Assembly: GCA_021817185.1 (NCBI GenBank)
Contig: JAKAVU010000009.1
Coordinates: 1 to 21,264 of the forward strand
DNA from: a bacterium
Lineage (GTDB): Bacteria > Chloroflexota > Dormibacteria > UBA8260 > Bog-877
Reading direction: 5' to 3'
DNA length: 21,264 nucleotides
Positions 6,647-15,267 of the stretch are shown one piece after another (position 1 is the first letter of the stretch; the number at the start of each line of letters is the position of its first letter). The translations under genes were made by a program, and so were the position numbers. The notes under the pieces are model-generated. The model did not search any database. It had not been told where the DNA came from and saw only the letters and a list, made by a program, of their open reading frames with translations.

Positions 6647-7807
6647 CGAGATCAGCTCCAGGGTGATCCGGTCCAGCACCTCGAAGCCGCGCGGGGTCGC
6701 CCTCACCCTGTGCCCCTCGATCGCCAGCAGTCCCAGGCGTCCCAGCTCGTGGGCGCGGCGGAGCTGCTCCGGCGAGGTCACCTTGGTGCCGGCGCTCAGC
6801 CTCAGTCCGCAGGCCAGCCGCTCCATGGCCAGGGTCGGCTCACCAAGCCACTCGTGGCCGCGCCAGCCAACGCGGCCGGCTTCGATCGCGCGAATGTAGG
6901 TGGCAGTGTCGCGAAGGTGCCAGTAACGCACCGCGGCCCCCTGTGGCTCCAATCCGCAGCGCGCGCCCTCGGCCGCACCCAGGAAGCCGTGCGCCCCGGG
7001 GCCGACTGCGAAATACGCCCGCCCCTGCCAGTAGGTCAGATTGTGGCGGGACTGACGGCCGGGCCGAGCGTAGTTCGAGACCTCATAGAGTTCCAGCCCC
7101 GCCTCCCCCAGCACTCCACCCAGCATTCGCCGCTGCTCCAGGAAGTCATCCACCTTGGGCGCCGGCAGCCGTCCGGCCCGAATGTCCCGCTGCAGCGGGG
7201 TGCCCTCCTCCACGGTGAGCTCGTAGCAGGAGATGTGGTCCGGATGGTGCGCCAGCAGCCGGCGGAGCCCGCGCTCCAGAACCTCCGTGGTCTGGCCCGG
7301 AACCGCATAGATCAGGTCGCAGCTGAGGTTTGCGAAACCGGCCTCGCGGGCCGCCTCGACCGCCGCCTCCGCCTGGGCGGCATCGTGGCCACGACCGAGC
7401 CAGGCCAGCGCCCGGTCATCCAGACTCTGGACCCCGATTGACAGCCGGTTGAACCCCAGCTCCGACCACCCGCGGGCCTGCGCCACCGTCACGTCCTCGG
7501 GGTTGGCCTCCATGGTCACCTCGGCGTCGGAGGCAACCCTGAACCGGGAGTGCACAGCCGCCAGCAGCTCAGCGAGCCGACCGGGCAGAAGACGCGACGG
7601 GGTGCCTCCTCCGAAATAGATGGTCTCCAGCGGCGGGCCATCGCTAGGAAGCCCGCGCAACTCTTGTACAACCGCCTTGGTGAATCGCTCCTGGAGCTGG
7701 TCGCCTCCGACATGGATCGAGAAATCGCAGTAGGGGCAGCGGCGACCGCAGAAGGGCACGTGCACGTAGAGTGACCGCGGCGCCCCGGGGCCGAGCTCAA
7801 CGGTCAA
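6641..7807 (-). CDS. hemW: HemW-type radical SAM protein (heme chaperone / CPO-like)
   Basis: A 388-residue radical SAM protein of the HemW family, once annotated as oxygen-independent coproporphyrinogen III oxidase but now regarded in studied bacteria as a heme-binding chaperone for respiratory enzymes. What I see: the iron-sulfur motif CGRRCPYC (Cys20, 24, 27) followed by DFS; the SAM-site GGGTPS near 66-71; [31 protein letters not shown]; and [18 protein letters not shown]. The last contains the HNxxYW motif typical of HemW rather than HemN. The start appears to be TTG at 7807, overlapping the lepA 3' end by 11 nt; the conserved YVHVPFC begins only about 14 residues later, so the start cannot lie much further downstream. 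Coupled to lepA, a very common pairing. Confidence 0.92.
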   Translation of the reverse strand: MTVELGPGAPRSLYVHVPFCGRRCPYCDFSIHVGGDQLQERFTKAVVQELRGLPSDGPPLETIYFGGGTPSRLLPGRLAELLAAVHSRFRVASDAEVTMEANPEDVTVAQARGWSELGFNRLSIGVQSLDDRALAWLGRGHDAAQAEAAVEAAREAGFANLSCDLIYAVPGQTTEVLERGLRRLLAHHPDHISCYELTVEEGTPLQRDIRAGRLPAPKVDDFLEQRRMLGGVLGEAGLELYEVSNYARPGRQSRHNLTYWQGRAYFAVGPGAHGFLGAAEGARCGLEPQGAAVRYWHLRDTATYIRAIEAGRVGWRGHEWLGEPTLAMERLACGLRLSAGTKVTSPEQLRRAHELGRLGLLAIEGHRVRATPRGFEVLDRITLELISA

Positions 7808-9605
7808 GGGACAAGACCGCCATGAATGCCGCCTGGGGAATTTCGACGGAGCCCACCCGCTTCATGCGCTGCTTGCCCTCGCGCTGCTTCTCGAGCAACT
7901 TGCGCTTTCTGGTGATGTCGCCGCCGTAACACTTGGCCAGCACATCCTTGCGCAGCGCCGGGACCGTCTCCCTGGCGATCACCTTGCCGCCGATGGCGGC
8001 CTGAATTGCGACCTCGAAGAGCTGGCGGGGGATGACCTCCTTGAGCCGCTGCACCAGCCGCCTGCCCTGGTTGCTGGCCTGCTGGCGGTGGACGATGGCC
8101 GAGAGGGCGTCGATCTTGCTGCCCGCGACCAGGATGTCCAGCTTGACCAGCTGCTCCTTGCGGTAACCGGTCAGCTGGTAATCCATCGAGGCGTAGCCGC
8201 GGCTGCGCGACTTCAGCTGGTCGTAGAAGTCGTGGATTATCTCGCCCAGCGGCAGGTCGTAGGTGAGCAGCGCCCGGTCCCCCGGCTGGTACTCCAGGTG
8301 GATGAACTCCCCACGGCGTTCCTGACACAGCTCCATCAACTGGCCGAGATACTCCCGGGGCGTCACCACCTCCACCTTCACCCGCGGCTCTTCGATCCAC
8401 TCCAACTGCGCAGGGTCGGGCAGCTGGTCCGGGTTGTCGATCTCCTGCGTGGTCCCGTCCCTCATGTGCACCCGGTACGCCACCGAGGGGGCCGTCGTGA
8501 TCAGCTCCAGGTTGAACTCCCGCTCCAGCCGCTCCTGGACGATCTCCATGTGCAGCAACCCCAGGAACCCGCAGCGGAAACCAAAGCCCAGGGCGGCCGA
8601 GGTCTCCGGCTCGAAGGTCAGCGCCGCGTCGTTCAGCTGGAGCCGCTCGAGCGCCTCCTTGAGGTCCTGGTAGCTGTCGCTGTCGATGGGAAAGAGCCCC
8701 GCCCAAACCATGGGGCTCGCCTGGCGGTACCCCGGCAGGGGCTCCACGGCGGGCCGCTGCGCCTCCGTGATGGTGTCCCCCACCTTGCTGTCGCGCACAT
8801 TGCGGATCGAGGCGATCACGTAGCCCACCTCGCCGGCCCGGAGCTCTTCGACGGCCTCCATCCCCGGCCGGAAGACGCCCACCTCGTCGACCGTGAAGGT
8901 CCCGCGGCCTGCCATCATCCGGATCTGAGTGCCAGCGTGCAGGCTGCCGTCGACGATCCGGCTGTACACCACCACCCCGCGGTAGCTGTCGTACTTGCAG
9001 TCGAAGATGAGGGCGCGCAGGGGAGCGTCGGACTGGCCCCGCGGTGGAGGCAGCTTGGCGACGATCGCCTCCAGCACCTGCTCCACCCCGGCGCCGGTCC
9101 GCGCCGAGACCATCAGACACTGCTCCCTGGCGATCCCGATGACCTCCTCGATCTCCTCGGCGACCGCCTCCGGCTCCGCCTGGGGAAGGTCGATCTTGTT
9201 CACCACCGGGACTATCTCCAGCCCCAGCTCCAGCGCCTTGTAGACGTTGGCCAGCGTCTGGGCCTCGATCCCCTGGCTGGCGTCTACCACCAACAGCGCC
9301 CCCTCACAGGCGGCCAGCGCCCTAGACACCTCATAGGCGAAGTCCACATGGCCGGGCGTATCGATGAGATTCAGCTCATAATCCTGTCCGTCCTGGGCGC
9401 GGTAGGGCATCCGCACCGCCTGGGCCTTGATGGTTATCCCCCGCTCACGCTCCAGGTCCATGGTGTCCAGGATCTGGGCGGTCATGTCGCGCGCGCTCAC
9501 CGTCCCGGTGAGCTCCAGCAGTCGATCGGCGAGCGTGGACTTGCCGTGGTCGATGTGCGCGATGATGGAAAAGTTGCGGATGCGCGAGAGCTTCGGGGAG
9601 GTCAT
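7797..9605 (-). CDS. lepA: elongation factor 4 (LepA) GTPase
   Basis: A 602-residue ribosome-associated translational GTPase (EF4), full family length, acting during translation or ribosome assembly. What I see: the N-terminal [20 protein letters not shown] start, with the P-loop AHIDHGKST at 16-24; switch region [28 protein letters not shown]; then EF-G-like domains and the LepA-specific C-terminus ([52 protein letters not shown]..., followed by [17 protein letters not shown]). The open frame extends further upstream, but family alignment places the start at the ATG at 9605. Only weak ribosome binding sequence precedes it; a CATAAT hexamer 10 nt upstream suggests a very short leader. The divergent GNAT gene begins within a few nucleotides. 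First gene of the lepA-hemW unit. Confidence 0.96.
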   Translation of the reverse strand: MTSPKLSRIRNFSIIAHIDHGKSTLADRLLELTGTVSARDMTAQILDTMDLERERGITIKAQAVRMPYRAQDGQDYELNLIDTPGHVDFAYEVSRALAACEGALLVVDASQGIEAQTLANVYKALELGLEIVPVVNKIDLPQAEPEAVAEEIEEVIGIAREQCLMVSARTGAGVEQVLEAIVAKLPPPRGQSDAPLRALIFDCKYDSYRGVVVYSRIVDGSLHAGTQIRMMAGRGTFTVDEVGVFRPGMEAVEELRAGEVGYVIASIRNVRDSKVGDTITEAQRPAVEPLPGYRQASPMVWAGLFPIDSDSYQDLKEALERLQLNDAALTFEPETSAALGFGFRCGFLGLLHMEIVQERLEREFNLELITTAPSVAYRVHMRDGTTQEIDNPDQLPDPAQLEWIEEPRVKVEVVTPREYLGQLMELCQERRGEFIHLEYQPGDRALLTYDLPLGEIIHDFYDQLKSRSRGYASMDYQLTGYRKEQLVKLDILVAGSKIDALSAIVHRQQASNQGRRLVQRLKEVIPRQLFEVAIQAAIGGKVIARETVPALRKDVLAKCYGGDITRKRKLLEKQREGKQRMKRVGSVEIPQAAFMAVLSLDR

Positions 9606-9608
9606 CTG

Positions 9609-10340
9609 ATTCTCGATTATGGCGTTCGCCTGGCCCGCTCCTCGAGCGACCTCGAGGCGGTGGCATCCCTCCAGGCTGAAATCTGGGGCGCCCCGGAGGT
9701 GGCCGCGCCCAGCACCCTGCTGAAGGCGATGGCAAATGCGGGAGGGATCGTCCTGCTGGCTCGCGCCGCCGGCGCGCCGGTGGGGTTCGCCTACGGCTTC
9801 ACCGGTCGCTCCCCGCAGGGACGGGTCTACCATCGTTCCCACGCCGCCGGCGTGCTCGCCTCCTGCCGTGATGCGGGGGTTGGACGCGCGCTGAAGCTGG
9901 CCCAACGGCGGCACGCCCTGGCCCAGGGGCTGGACCTGATGGTCTGGACCTTCGACCCGGGCCAGAGCCGCAACGCCCACTTCAACCTGAGCCGACTGGG
10001 CGCGGTCGCCCGACGGTTTCATCGCGATTACTACGGGACCCGCACCGACCCTCTCAACCAGGGGCGGCCCTCCGACCGGCTGGTGGTCGAATGGCACCTG
10101 GACCAGGGCCGAGCGCGCGCGATCGCCGGAGTGCGCCGGCACCCCGTGATGCTGGCGCCGGTCCCGCCCGCCCTCCTCGGGCCGACCGCTCCGGAGGATA
10201 TGTGGCCCTCGTACAGAGCTCTGCGCCGGAGTCTGGAGGAGGGCTTTCGAAGGGGTTTGACCGCGGTCGACTTCAGCCCGGCGGATGCCGGCTACTGGTT
10301 CTCCCCGCTGCCTGCCGGATTCCCCGATCCGGTGGAGTGA
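9609..10340 (+). CDS. COG3375-like GNAT superfamily acyltransferase
   Basis: About 243 residues resembling the 'predicted GNAT superfamily acetyltransferase' group (COG3375). What I see: [14 protein letters not shown] near the N-terminus, a core containing VGFAYGFTG and [31 protein letters not shown] (equivalent to the acetyl-CoA pyrophosphate loop region), and the diagnostic [34 protein letters not shown]. The substrate is unknown. The start is uncertain: the frame has no ATG, GTG or TTG at a plausible place. A GGAGG at 9597-9601 is ideally spaced (7 nt) from an ATT at 9609 and 4 nt from a CTG at 9606. The first GTG, at 9660, would remove beta-strand 1. The gene starts against lepA with no intergenic space, and its last 49 nt overlap an antisense gene. 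Confidence 0.82.
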   Translation: MLDYGVRLARSSSDLEAVASLQAEIWGAPEVAAPSTLLKAMANAGGIVLLARAAGAPVGFAYGFTGRSPQGRVYHRSHAAGVLASCRDAGVGRALKLAQRRHALAQGLDLMVWTFDPGQSRNAHFNLSRLGAVARRFHRDYYGTRTDPLNQGRPSDRLVVEWHLDQGRARAIAGVRRHPVMLAPVPPALLGPTAPEDMWPSYRALRRSLEEGFRRGLTAVDFSPADAGYWFSPLPAGFPDPVE

Positions 10341-10690
10341 CCCGGGCCATCCGCCAACTCCGCCTCCAGGGTGCTGAGAACGTCCATCTCCCCGCCGTAA
10401 ACGCGCTCGGGCAGCCGCTCAAGATCGTGCCGCACTGCCGGATGATCCCGCAACCAGCGCTCGGTCTGGGCCAGGAGCTGGTCACGGTCCGCCGGGTACA
10501 TAACCCCTCCCAGGGCCCGCCGGAGCGCCATCTGGCGGTTGCTCCAGGGACGGCCCGTGGCCTCCCCGAATCGGGGTTGGCGAAGCCCCACCTCGACCGG
10601 GGGCTGCCCCGGAAGGCCCAGCGCCGCGCGCATGATCAGCTCCTCAAAGGGAACCTTGGGCAGCAGATCGGAGAGATCAGGGTCGGCCAT
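10292..10690 (-). CDS. small protein with DUF2795-like C-terminal region
   Basis: A 132-residue protein. The central-to-C-terminal part ([54 protein letters not shown]) resembles the DUF2795 pattern: a short helix, Tyr-Pro-Ala, a helix, a variable loop, Leu-x-x-Leu-Pro-x-x-x-Tyr and a final helix. The N-terminal half ([35 protein letters not shown]) is not recognised. The function of DUF2795 proteins is unknown. The ATG at 10690 is preferred; an open frame from 10837 would have to translate the long inverted repeat upstream and adds a Pro/Arg/Trp-rich stretch unlike a protein. It ends by overlapping the 3' end of the GNAT gene antisense by 49 nt. Confidence 0.6.
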   Translation of the reverse strand: MADPDLSDLLPKVPFEELIMRAALGLPGQPPVEVGLRQPRFGEATGRPWSNRQMALRRALGGVMYPADRDQLLAQTERWLRDHPAVRHDLERLPERVYGGEMDVLSTLEAELADGPGHSTGSGNPAGSGENQ

Positions 10691-10711
10691 CTCGGCCCCG
10701 ATATCGCGCAA

Positions 10712-10776
10712 CCAAGCCGGCCGTGGCGGAGGTCCCACCGAAGTGGGAGGACGGCCCCCGCGCCACGGCCGGTTGG
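10712..10776. repeat. 65-nt compound hairpin in the chlI downstream gap
   Basis: The arms CCAA-G-CCGGCCGTGGCG (10712-10728) and CGCCACGGCCGGTTGG (10761-10776) pair over 16 bp with a single bulged G. Inside them is a second perfect hairpin, TCCCAC-CGAA-GTGGGA (10733-10748). This is the most stable local structure I see in the window. It lies between chlI and the DUF2795-like gene, both minus strand, so on RNA it would be a chlI 3'-end structure, a leader of the next gene, or an independent RNA. Confidence 0.6.
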
Positions 10777-10845
10777 GCCAACCTAGCATCCCCCAGCTGA
10801 CGTTCACCCATCGGTGACCGTCCCGTGACCTGACCAACCGGCGTT

Positions 10846-10863
10846 CGTGACCGGGCCGTCACG
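10846..10863. terminator. hairpin just after the chlI stop codon
   Basis: CGTGAC-CGGGCC-GTCACG, a 6-bp perfect stem with a 6-nt loop, begins 1 nt after the chlI stop on the minus strand. It may end or protect the chelatase transcript. Two more copies of the GTGACC half lie at 10814 and 10825. No T-run is present. Confidence 0.4.
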
Positions 10864-10864
10864 G

Positions 10865-11896
10865 TCAGGCCTCCCCCAGGATCCTGCTCGCCACCTCGGC
10901 CACGTCGTGGGGCCGCTGCCCGGGCTGGCTCCGGATCCGATGCGCCATGACCATGGGTGCCACCGCCGCGACCTCGGCGGCGCCGGCCCTCGGACGACCC
11001 TCCATGGCGGACAGCGCCTGGGCCGCCTTGCGCGCGACCAGGTCGGCACGGTGGCCGTCGACCTCAAGCGCGATCGCGAGCCGGGCAATCCCCTCCAGGA
11101 CCTCGCGAGCGACCTCGACCTGCTCCAGCCCCGCGATCGCCCGCCGGATGCGGTCGCGCTCCGCATCCTCCTGCTCCGCGTAGTCGGCGATGAACTGCTC
11201 CGGGTCCGCCTCGAACTGCTCGCGGCGCAAAACGATCTCGACTCGCTCCCGCACGTCCGTGATCCCGCGAACGTCAACGCAGAGGCCGAAACGGTCCAGC
11301 AGCTGGGGACGCAGGTCCCCCTCCTCGGGGTTCATGGTGCCGACCAGGATGAACCGGGCCGGGTGCCACACCGAGATCCCTTCGCGCTCCACCACGTTCA
11401 CCCCCATCGCGGCCGCGTCGAGGAGCACGTCGACGATGTGATCATCCAGGAGGTTGACCTCGTCCACGTACAGGATCTGGCGATTGGCCTCCGCCAGCAC
11501 CCCGGGCTCGAAGCGACGCTCGCCCGACCTGATGGCGGCCTCCAGGTCGATGCTGCCCACCACCCGGTCCTCGGAGGCGTTGATCGGCAGCTCCACCACC
11601 CGCATCCGCCGCGTCTCCCAGGGCAGCGGGTTCTCGCCGGACCCGAGCCGGGCCTGGCAATCCTGACAGAGTCGATCCGACTCGGGGTCGCAGGAGTAGT
11701 GGCAGCCCTTGACCACCTTCAGCTCCGGGAGCAGCCGCGCGAGCGCCCGCACCGCCGTCGACTTGGCCGTCCCCTTCTCGCCTCGGATCAGGACCCCCCC
11801 GATGGCGGGGTTGACCGCGTTCAGCTCCAGCGCCAGGCGCATCTGGTCCTGCCCCACCAGGGCGGTGAAGGGATACACCTGCCGGTACTCGCTCAT
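10865..11896 (-). CDS. chlI: ChlI/BchI-type AAA+ chelatase ATPase subunit
   Basis: A 343-residue AAA+ ATPase of the magnesium/cobalt chelatase I subunit type, which powers insertion of a metal into a tetrapyrrole together with ChlD and a large subunit. What I see: Walker [10 protein letters not shown] (39-47), Walker [11 protein letters not shown] (141-150), the helix-insert hallmark [20 protein letters not shown], sensor-1 region [20 protein letters not shown] and a C-terminal helical lid. A four-Cys cluster, C65-x3-C69-x7-C77-x2-C80, follows Walker A and could bind metal. The ATG at 11896 begins [16 protein letters not shown], the family's normal N-terminus, so the longer upstream frame is discounted. 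It follows chlD by 40 nt. The substrate (Mg-protoporphyrin or cobalt-corrin) is undetermined because no ChlH/CobN is in the window. Confidence 0.92.
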   Translation of the reverse strand: MSEYRQVYPFTALVGQDQMRLALELNAVNPAIGGVLIRGEKGTAKSTAVRALARLLPELKVVKGCHYSCDPESDRLCQDCQARLGSGENPLPWETRRMRVVELPINASEDRVVGSIDLEAAIRSGERRFEPGVLAEANRQILYVDEVNLLDDHIVDVLLDAAAMGVNVVEREGISVWHPARFILVGTMNPEEGDLRPQLLDRFGLCVDVRGITDVRERVEIVLRREQFEADPEQFIADYAEQEDAERDRIRRAIAGLEQVEVAREVLEGIARLAIALEVDGHRADLVARKAAQALSAMEGRPRAGAAEVAAVAPMVMAHRIRSQPGQRPHDVAEVASRILGEA

Positions 11897-11936
11897 AAGA
11901 GTGATTGTCGCAGAGCCCGGCAGGCCGGCCTCGCGC

Positions 11937-14060
11937 TCACCCGGATCGCCGCAGGGCCTCGGCCACCGGCCGCAGGATCCCCTGCTCGGAGACGTCGAAG
12001 AGCCCGAAATACTGCGCTCCCATCCGCTCCGCCAGGTCGGCACAGGCGTTGAAGGCATATCCCGCCAGGCGGGCCCCGCCCGGGGCGGCCGGCATGGGCA
12101 GCGGGGACGAGGGCGAGAGGTGGTCACGGGAGGAGTCGATCACCAGGGCCCGGATCTGCTCGCGCCGCACCTGGGCAGCGGCCTGCTGAGCCTCCACCAA
12201 AGGCTCCTCGCCACGCATGCTGATGTTCCCGCGACCATCACTGATCAGGACCAGCAGCGGCAGCACCTCCGGGTCGCGCATGCGCTCGCTGCGGATCATC
12301 TCCAGTGCGGCCACCAGCCCCTGGGTGAGGGGTGTGGTTCCCCCCACCGCCAGCCGGCTGAGCTGGCGTTCCGCCAGATCGACGCTGGCGGTCGGGCGCA
12401 GCACCGTGCGGGCGACCCGCCCAGAAAACGAGATCATGGCGACCCGGTCCCGACGGACGTAGGCGTCCTTGAGGAGGGCCAGGATGGCGGACCTGGTGGC
12501 GTCCATGCGCTGTTCGGCGTCCATGCTGGCGGACGCATCCACCAAGAAGACGATCAGATTGCCGATCCTCCGCTGGCGGATCTTCTGACGCAGGTCACGC
12601 CGCTCGAGGCTGATCGCCAGCTCGGGTGGCTTGGCGTGCTGACTGCGACGGCTGCGCTGGTGGGGCGCGGCCGCTCTGAGGGTGGCGTCCAGAGCCAGAT
12701 CCGTGGTCTTCTCCACCACCGTGGCCCCCACATAGCGCCCACGATGGTCGCGGGAAGCGGTCTGGCTGCGCCTTCCGCTGCCGTGCCGCCGCAACCGCTC
12801 GCGCGGGAGTTGGATCCGGCCGCTGGGCGCGGCATCGGCCACCTCGACCTCCGTGTCCCGCCCCGGTCCCGGGCTGCCCGTGCTCGCCCCCCCCTCCTGA
12901 TCGGCGCCGACGCTGGAGCTGACGGCTTCGGAGGCGGATCCCTCATCCTGATCTCCCACCTCATCGGCTCCGGCTGCGGCCATGGACTCGTCCGAAGCCT
13001 CGGCAAGAGACCCGGACTCGGCCGGCTCCGAGGAGTCCGCGGACTCGCCGGCCTGGGCGGGGATGCCGCCACTGCCACTGGAGCGCCGCCGGTGCACCAG
13101 GACCAGATCGGAAACCTCCAGCAGGTCCTGCAGGCTCACGGTCGGGTCTTCGTCCCCGTCACCCTGGGCCATCCGCAGCGCCCGGCGCGCCCGCGCCGCT
13201 CGGTAGAGGACGAGGTCCGCGCGGTGACCGACCACCTGCTGGTCGAGCGCGATCGCGGCCGCCGTCCGCACCAGCTGAGGTGGCACGACCACCTGTCCCA
13301 GCAGAGCCCGGGCGCGGCGCAGCTCCTTGGCCAACGCGGCGTCGCGGTCCCGCTCGCGCGCGTCATCGAGATCGCTGGCCTGCATCACCAGGACCCGCTG
13401 CGCCGGATCCCGCAGCCCCTCCACGTCAACGCAGAGACCGAAGCGATCCAGCAGCTGCGGGCGCAGATCTCCCTCTTCAGGGTTCATGGTGCCAATCAGG
13501 ACAAAGTGGGAAGGATGCGCCACCGATATCCCCTCGCGCTCCACCACATTCACCCCCATGGCGGCCGCATCGAGCAGCACGTCCACCAGATGGTGGTCCA
13601 GCAGATTCACCTCGTCGACGTAGAGCACCTGTCCGTTGGCCTCCGCCAGCAGCCCAGGCTGGAAGACCCGGCGCCCCTCGCGCACCGCGGCCTCCAGGTC
13701 TAGGCTTCCCACGACTCGGTCCTCGGAGGCGCCCAGAGGCAGCTCCACCACCTGGGTGGGCACCTCCCTGAAGGGCAGGCGACCGTCCTCGGCGAGCCGG
13801 GCCCGACAGTCGGGGCAGCGCCAGGGATCCTCCGGGTCGCACGAGTAGGCGCAGCCCTCTACCACCCGGCGGGGCGGGAGCACCCCGGCCAGGGCCCTGG
13901 CGAGGGTGGACTTGGCGGTCCCCCGCTCACCCCGGATCAGGACGCCCCCGATGGCGGGGTCGATGGCGGCCAGCAGCAGCGCGAGCTTCATCCGAGGCTG
14001 GCCGACGACCGCGGACCAACTCGGCAGCCGAAACGGAGCGCCGCTGGCGGTCATGCTCAT
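11937..14060 (-). CDS. chlD: ChlD/BchD-type chelatase subunit, AAA+ plus VWA domain
   Basis: A 707-residue chelatase D subunit. An N-terminal AAA+ domain (about 12-325) is a close paralogue of the neighbouring ChlI: Walker [10 protein letters not shown] from residue 44, Walker [11 protein letters not shown], and the same four-Cys cluster (C70, C74, C82, C85). Then comes a low-complexity Ser/Glu/Ala/Gly linker (about 326-415), a basic stretch, and a C-terminal VWA domain. The VWA carries a complete MIDAS: DASAS (508-512), GGTTPL (573-578) and ISDGRGN (606-612). The D subunit bridges the ATPase ring and the catalytic subunit through MIDAS. Unlike D subunits in which the nucleotide site has decayed, Walker A and B look intact here. 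The ATG overlaps the upstream gene's stop (ATGA). Mg- versus Co-chelation is not decidable here. Confidence 0.92.
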   Translation of the reverse strand: MSMTASGAPFRLPSWSAVVGQPRMKLALLLAAIDPAIGGVLIRGERGTAKSTLARALAGVLPPRRVVEGCAYSCDPEDPWRCPDCRARLAEDGRLPFREVPTQVVELPLGASEDRVVGSLDLEAAVREGRRVFQPGLLAEANGQVLYVDEVNLLDHHLVDVLLDAAAMGVNVVEREGISVAHPSHFVLIGTMNPEEGDLRPQLLDRFGLCVDVEGLRDPAQRVLVMQASDLDDARERDRDAALAKELRRARALLGQVVVPPQLVRTAAAIALDQQVVGHRADLVLYRAARARRALRMAQGDGDEDPTVSLQDLLEVSDLVLVHRRRSSGSGGIPAQAGESADSSEPAESGSLAEASDESMAAAGADEVGDQDEGSASEAVSSSVGADQEGGASTGSPGPGRDTEVEVADAAPSGRIQLPRERLRRHGSGRRSQTASRDHRGRYVGATVVEKTTDLALDATLRAAAPHQRSRRSQHAKPPELAISLERRDLRQKIRQRRIGNLIVFLVDASASMDAEQRMDATRSAILALLKDAYVRRDRVAMISFSGRVARTVLRPTASVDLAERQLSRLAVGGTTPLTQGLVAALEMIRSERMRDPEVLPLLVLISDGRGNISMRGEEPLVEAQQAAAQVRREQIRALVIDSSRDHLSPSSPLPMPAAPGGARLAGYAFNACADLAERMGAQYFGLFDVSEQGILRPVAEALRRSG

Positions 14061-14521
14061 GCGGGAGAGGAGCCGGTCCCGCCCAGAACCTCATCCCAGG
14101 CGGCGGGAACCTGTAGCACCACCGCCGCCGCGGAGGGCCCGCCCTGAGCACGATCGTCCCCTGCCACCGCCTGGAGCAGGGCGACCCCGGGCCCGGCGTC
14201 GAGCTCCCAGCCCACCCGGTGGCGAACCCGCAGCGCCCACAGCACACCTCTTGACTCCAGACGCAGGTCGTCGAGGCGGGCCCAGGGGCGAGGCAGCTCG
14301 CAGCCGACCTCTCGCAGCAGCATGACGGCCGGCGCCAGTTCGCCGATTTCTCCGGTGCCCCCGCCGGCCTGATACGCCGTCTGAAGGGGCGCGAGCTCGA
14401 CCCGAGAATATAGTCGTGCGGAAAGCCCCGGAGCGATGGCCCAGGTACGGCCGGGGCCAGCCGCCTGTGGCGCGACGGGCACCGACGCACTGTCGGTTGA
14501 GGTCGCGGCGGCCTGGTTCAC
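14057..14521 (-). CDS. unrecognised small protein coupled to chlD
   Basis: About 154 residues from the GTG at 14521, or 160 from a TTG at 14539; I do not recognise a family. Codon use is GC-rich at third positions like its neighbours, and the stop overlaps chlD by ATGA, so it is probably real and co-translated. The first 20 or so residues are Ala/Ser/Thr/Pro-rich and probably disordered. The rest alternates hydrophobic strands and charged residues (RLYSRVELAPLQTAY..., RLDDLRLESRGVLWALRVRHRVGWELD), suggesting a small alpha/beta or beta-sandwich domain. It has no membrane segment or signal peptide. A TACGAT hexamer lies 7 nt before the GTG, which favours that start and a leaderless transcript. 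As the first gene of the chelatase operon, a role with the chelatase is an inference only. Confidence 0.65.
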   Translation of the reverse strand: MNQAAATSTDSASVPVAPQAAGPGRTWAIAPGLSARLYSRVELAPLQTAYQAGGGTGEIGELAPAVMLLREVGCELPRPWARLDDLRLESRGVLWALRVRHRVGWELDAGPGVALLQAVAGDDRAQGGPSAAAVVLQVPAAWDEVLGGTGSSPA

Positions 14522-14581
14522 GGTCTCTATCGTAGACAAGGGGCCGGGATACCGATCATGCCCACATCTGGAGGATCAGCG

Positions 14582-15253
14582 ATGGCAGCGTCAAGCCCGG
14601 CCGCGGTGGCGGTGGTGGGCGGCACCGGCCCCATGGGACGCGGGCTCGCGGCCCGATGGGCGGCGGCGGGGGTCCGGGTCTGGCTCGGGTCTCGCAGCCT
14701 GGTCCGCGCCGAGGATTGTGCGGCCGAGCTGATGGCCACCCTGCCACCGGGGTCGGCCCCGATCGTGGGGATGGGGAACCAGCAGGCGGTGGACGCCGCC
14801 GACCTGGTCGTGATGGCCGTCCCCTACGCGGCGCTGGGGTCCCAGCTCGCGGAACTGACGGGGCTGGACGGCTCCAAGGTGCTCGTCTCCACCGCGGTCC
14901 CCATGGAGTTCGAGGACGGGATGCCGACCGCCATCCATCCGCCCGAGGGATCGGCCGCGCAGAGGGTCCAGGCGGCGTGCCCCGGTGCCCGAGTGGTGGG
15001 GGCCCTCCACACCGTGGCCGCCGGCCAGCTGCTGAGACTTCAACGCCCCCTGGACGAGGATGTCCTCATCTGTGGCGACGACCGCCCCGCCTGCGATCAG
15101 GTGGCTGCGCTCGTGGCCGAGATCCCAGGTTTGAGGCCGGTCCTGGCAGGGGGGTTGGCGAGCGCCGCCGCCTGTGAGGGCATCACCCCGCTCCTGCTGA
15201 CCCTGAACCGCATCCACCGGGCCAGGACCGGAGTCCGGATCACCGGAATCTGA
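14582..15253 (+). CDS. npdG: NADPH-dependent F420 reductase (F420H2:NADP oxidoreductase)
   Basis: A 223-residue cytosolic oxidoreductase of the Fno/NpdG family, exchanging hydride between NADP(H) and the deazaflavin coenzyme F420. What I see: the dinucleotide motif VAVVGGTGPMGRG near 9-21, followed by the VRVWLGSRS segment that recognises the NADP phosphate; ADLVVMAVPY; VVGALHTVAA; DVLICGDDRPA; and the family C-terminus EGITPLLLTLNRIHRARTGVRITGI. The length is normal. The start is the ATG at 14582, because GGAGG lies 7 nt upstream; an in-frame ATG 8 codons earlier lacks a comparable site. It implies that the organism makes or uses F420, although no biosynthesis gene is in the window. It diverges from the chlD operon and ends 14 nt from the facing lpdA stop. 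Confidence 0.88.
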   Translation: MAASSPAAVAVVGGTGPMGRGLAARWAAAGVRVWLGSRSLVRAEDCAAELMATLPPGSAPIVGMGNQQAVDAADLVVMAVPYAALGSQLAELTGLDGSKVLVSTAVPMEFEDGMPTAIHPPEGSAAQRVQAACPGARVVGALHTVAAGQLLRLQRPLDEDVLICGDDRPACDQVAALVAEIPGLRPVLAGGLASAAACEGITPLLLTLNRIHRARTGVRITGI

Positions 15254-15267
15254 ACCAGCCGCCCAAG

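Noticed and set aside
8088..9605. Plus-strand open frame running through lepA into the GNAT gene
   Set aside because: The lepA antisense part has no family motifs; only the part after about 9606 encodes the GNAT protein.
10691..10837. N-terminal extension of the DUF2795-like gene to an upstream GTG/ATG
   Set aside because: It would translate the long inverted repeat into a Pro/Arg/Trp-rich stretch; the ATG at 10690 is a better start.
11709..13703. 664-residue plus-strand open frame opposite chlI/chlD
   Set aside because: It is antisense of two motif-complete chelatase genes; composition is typical of a mirror frame.
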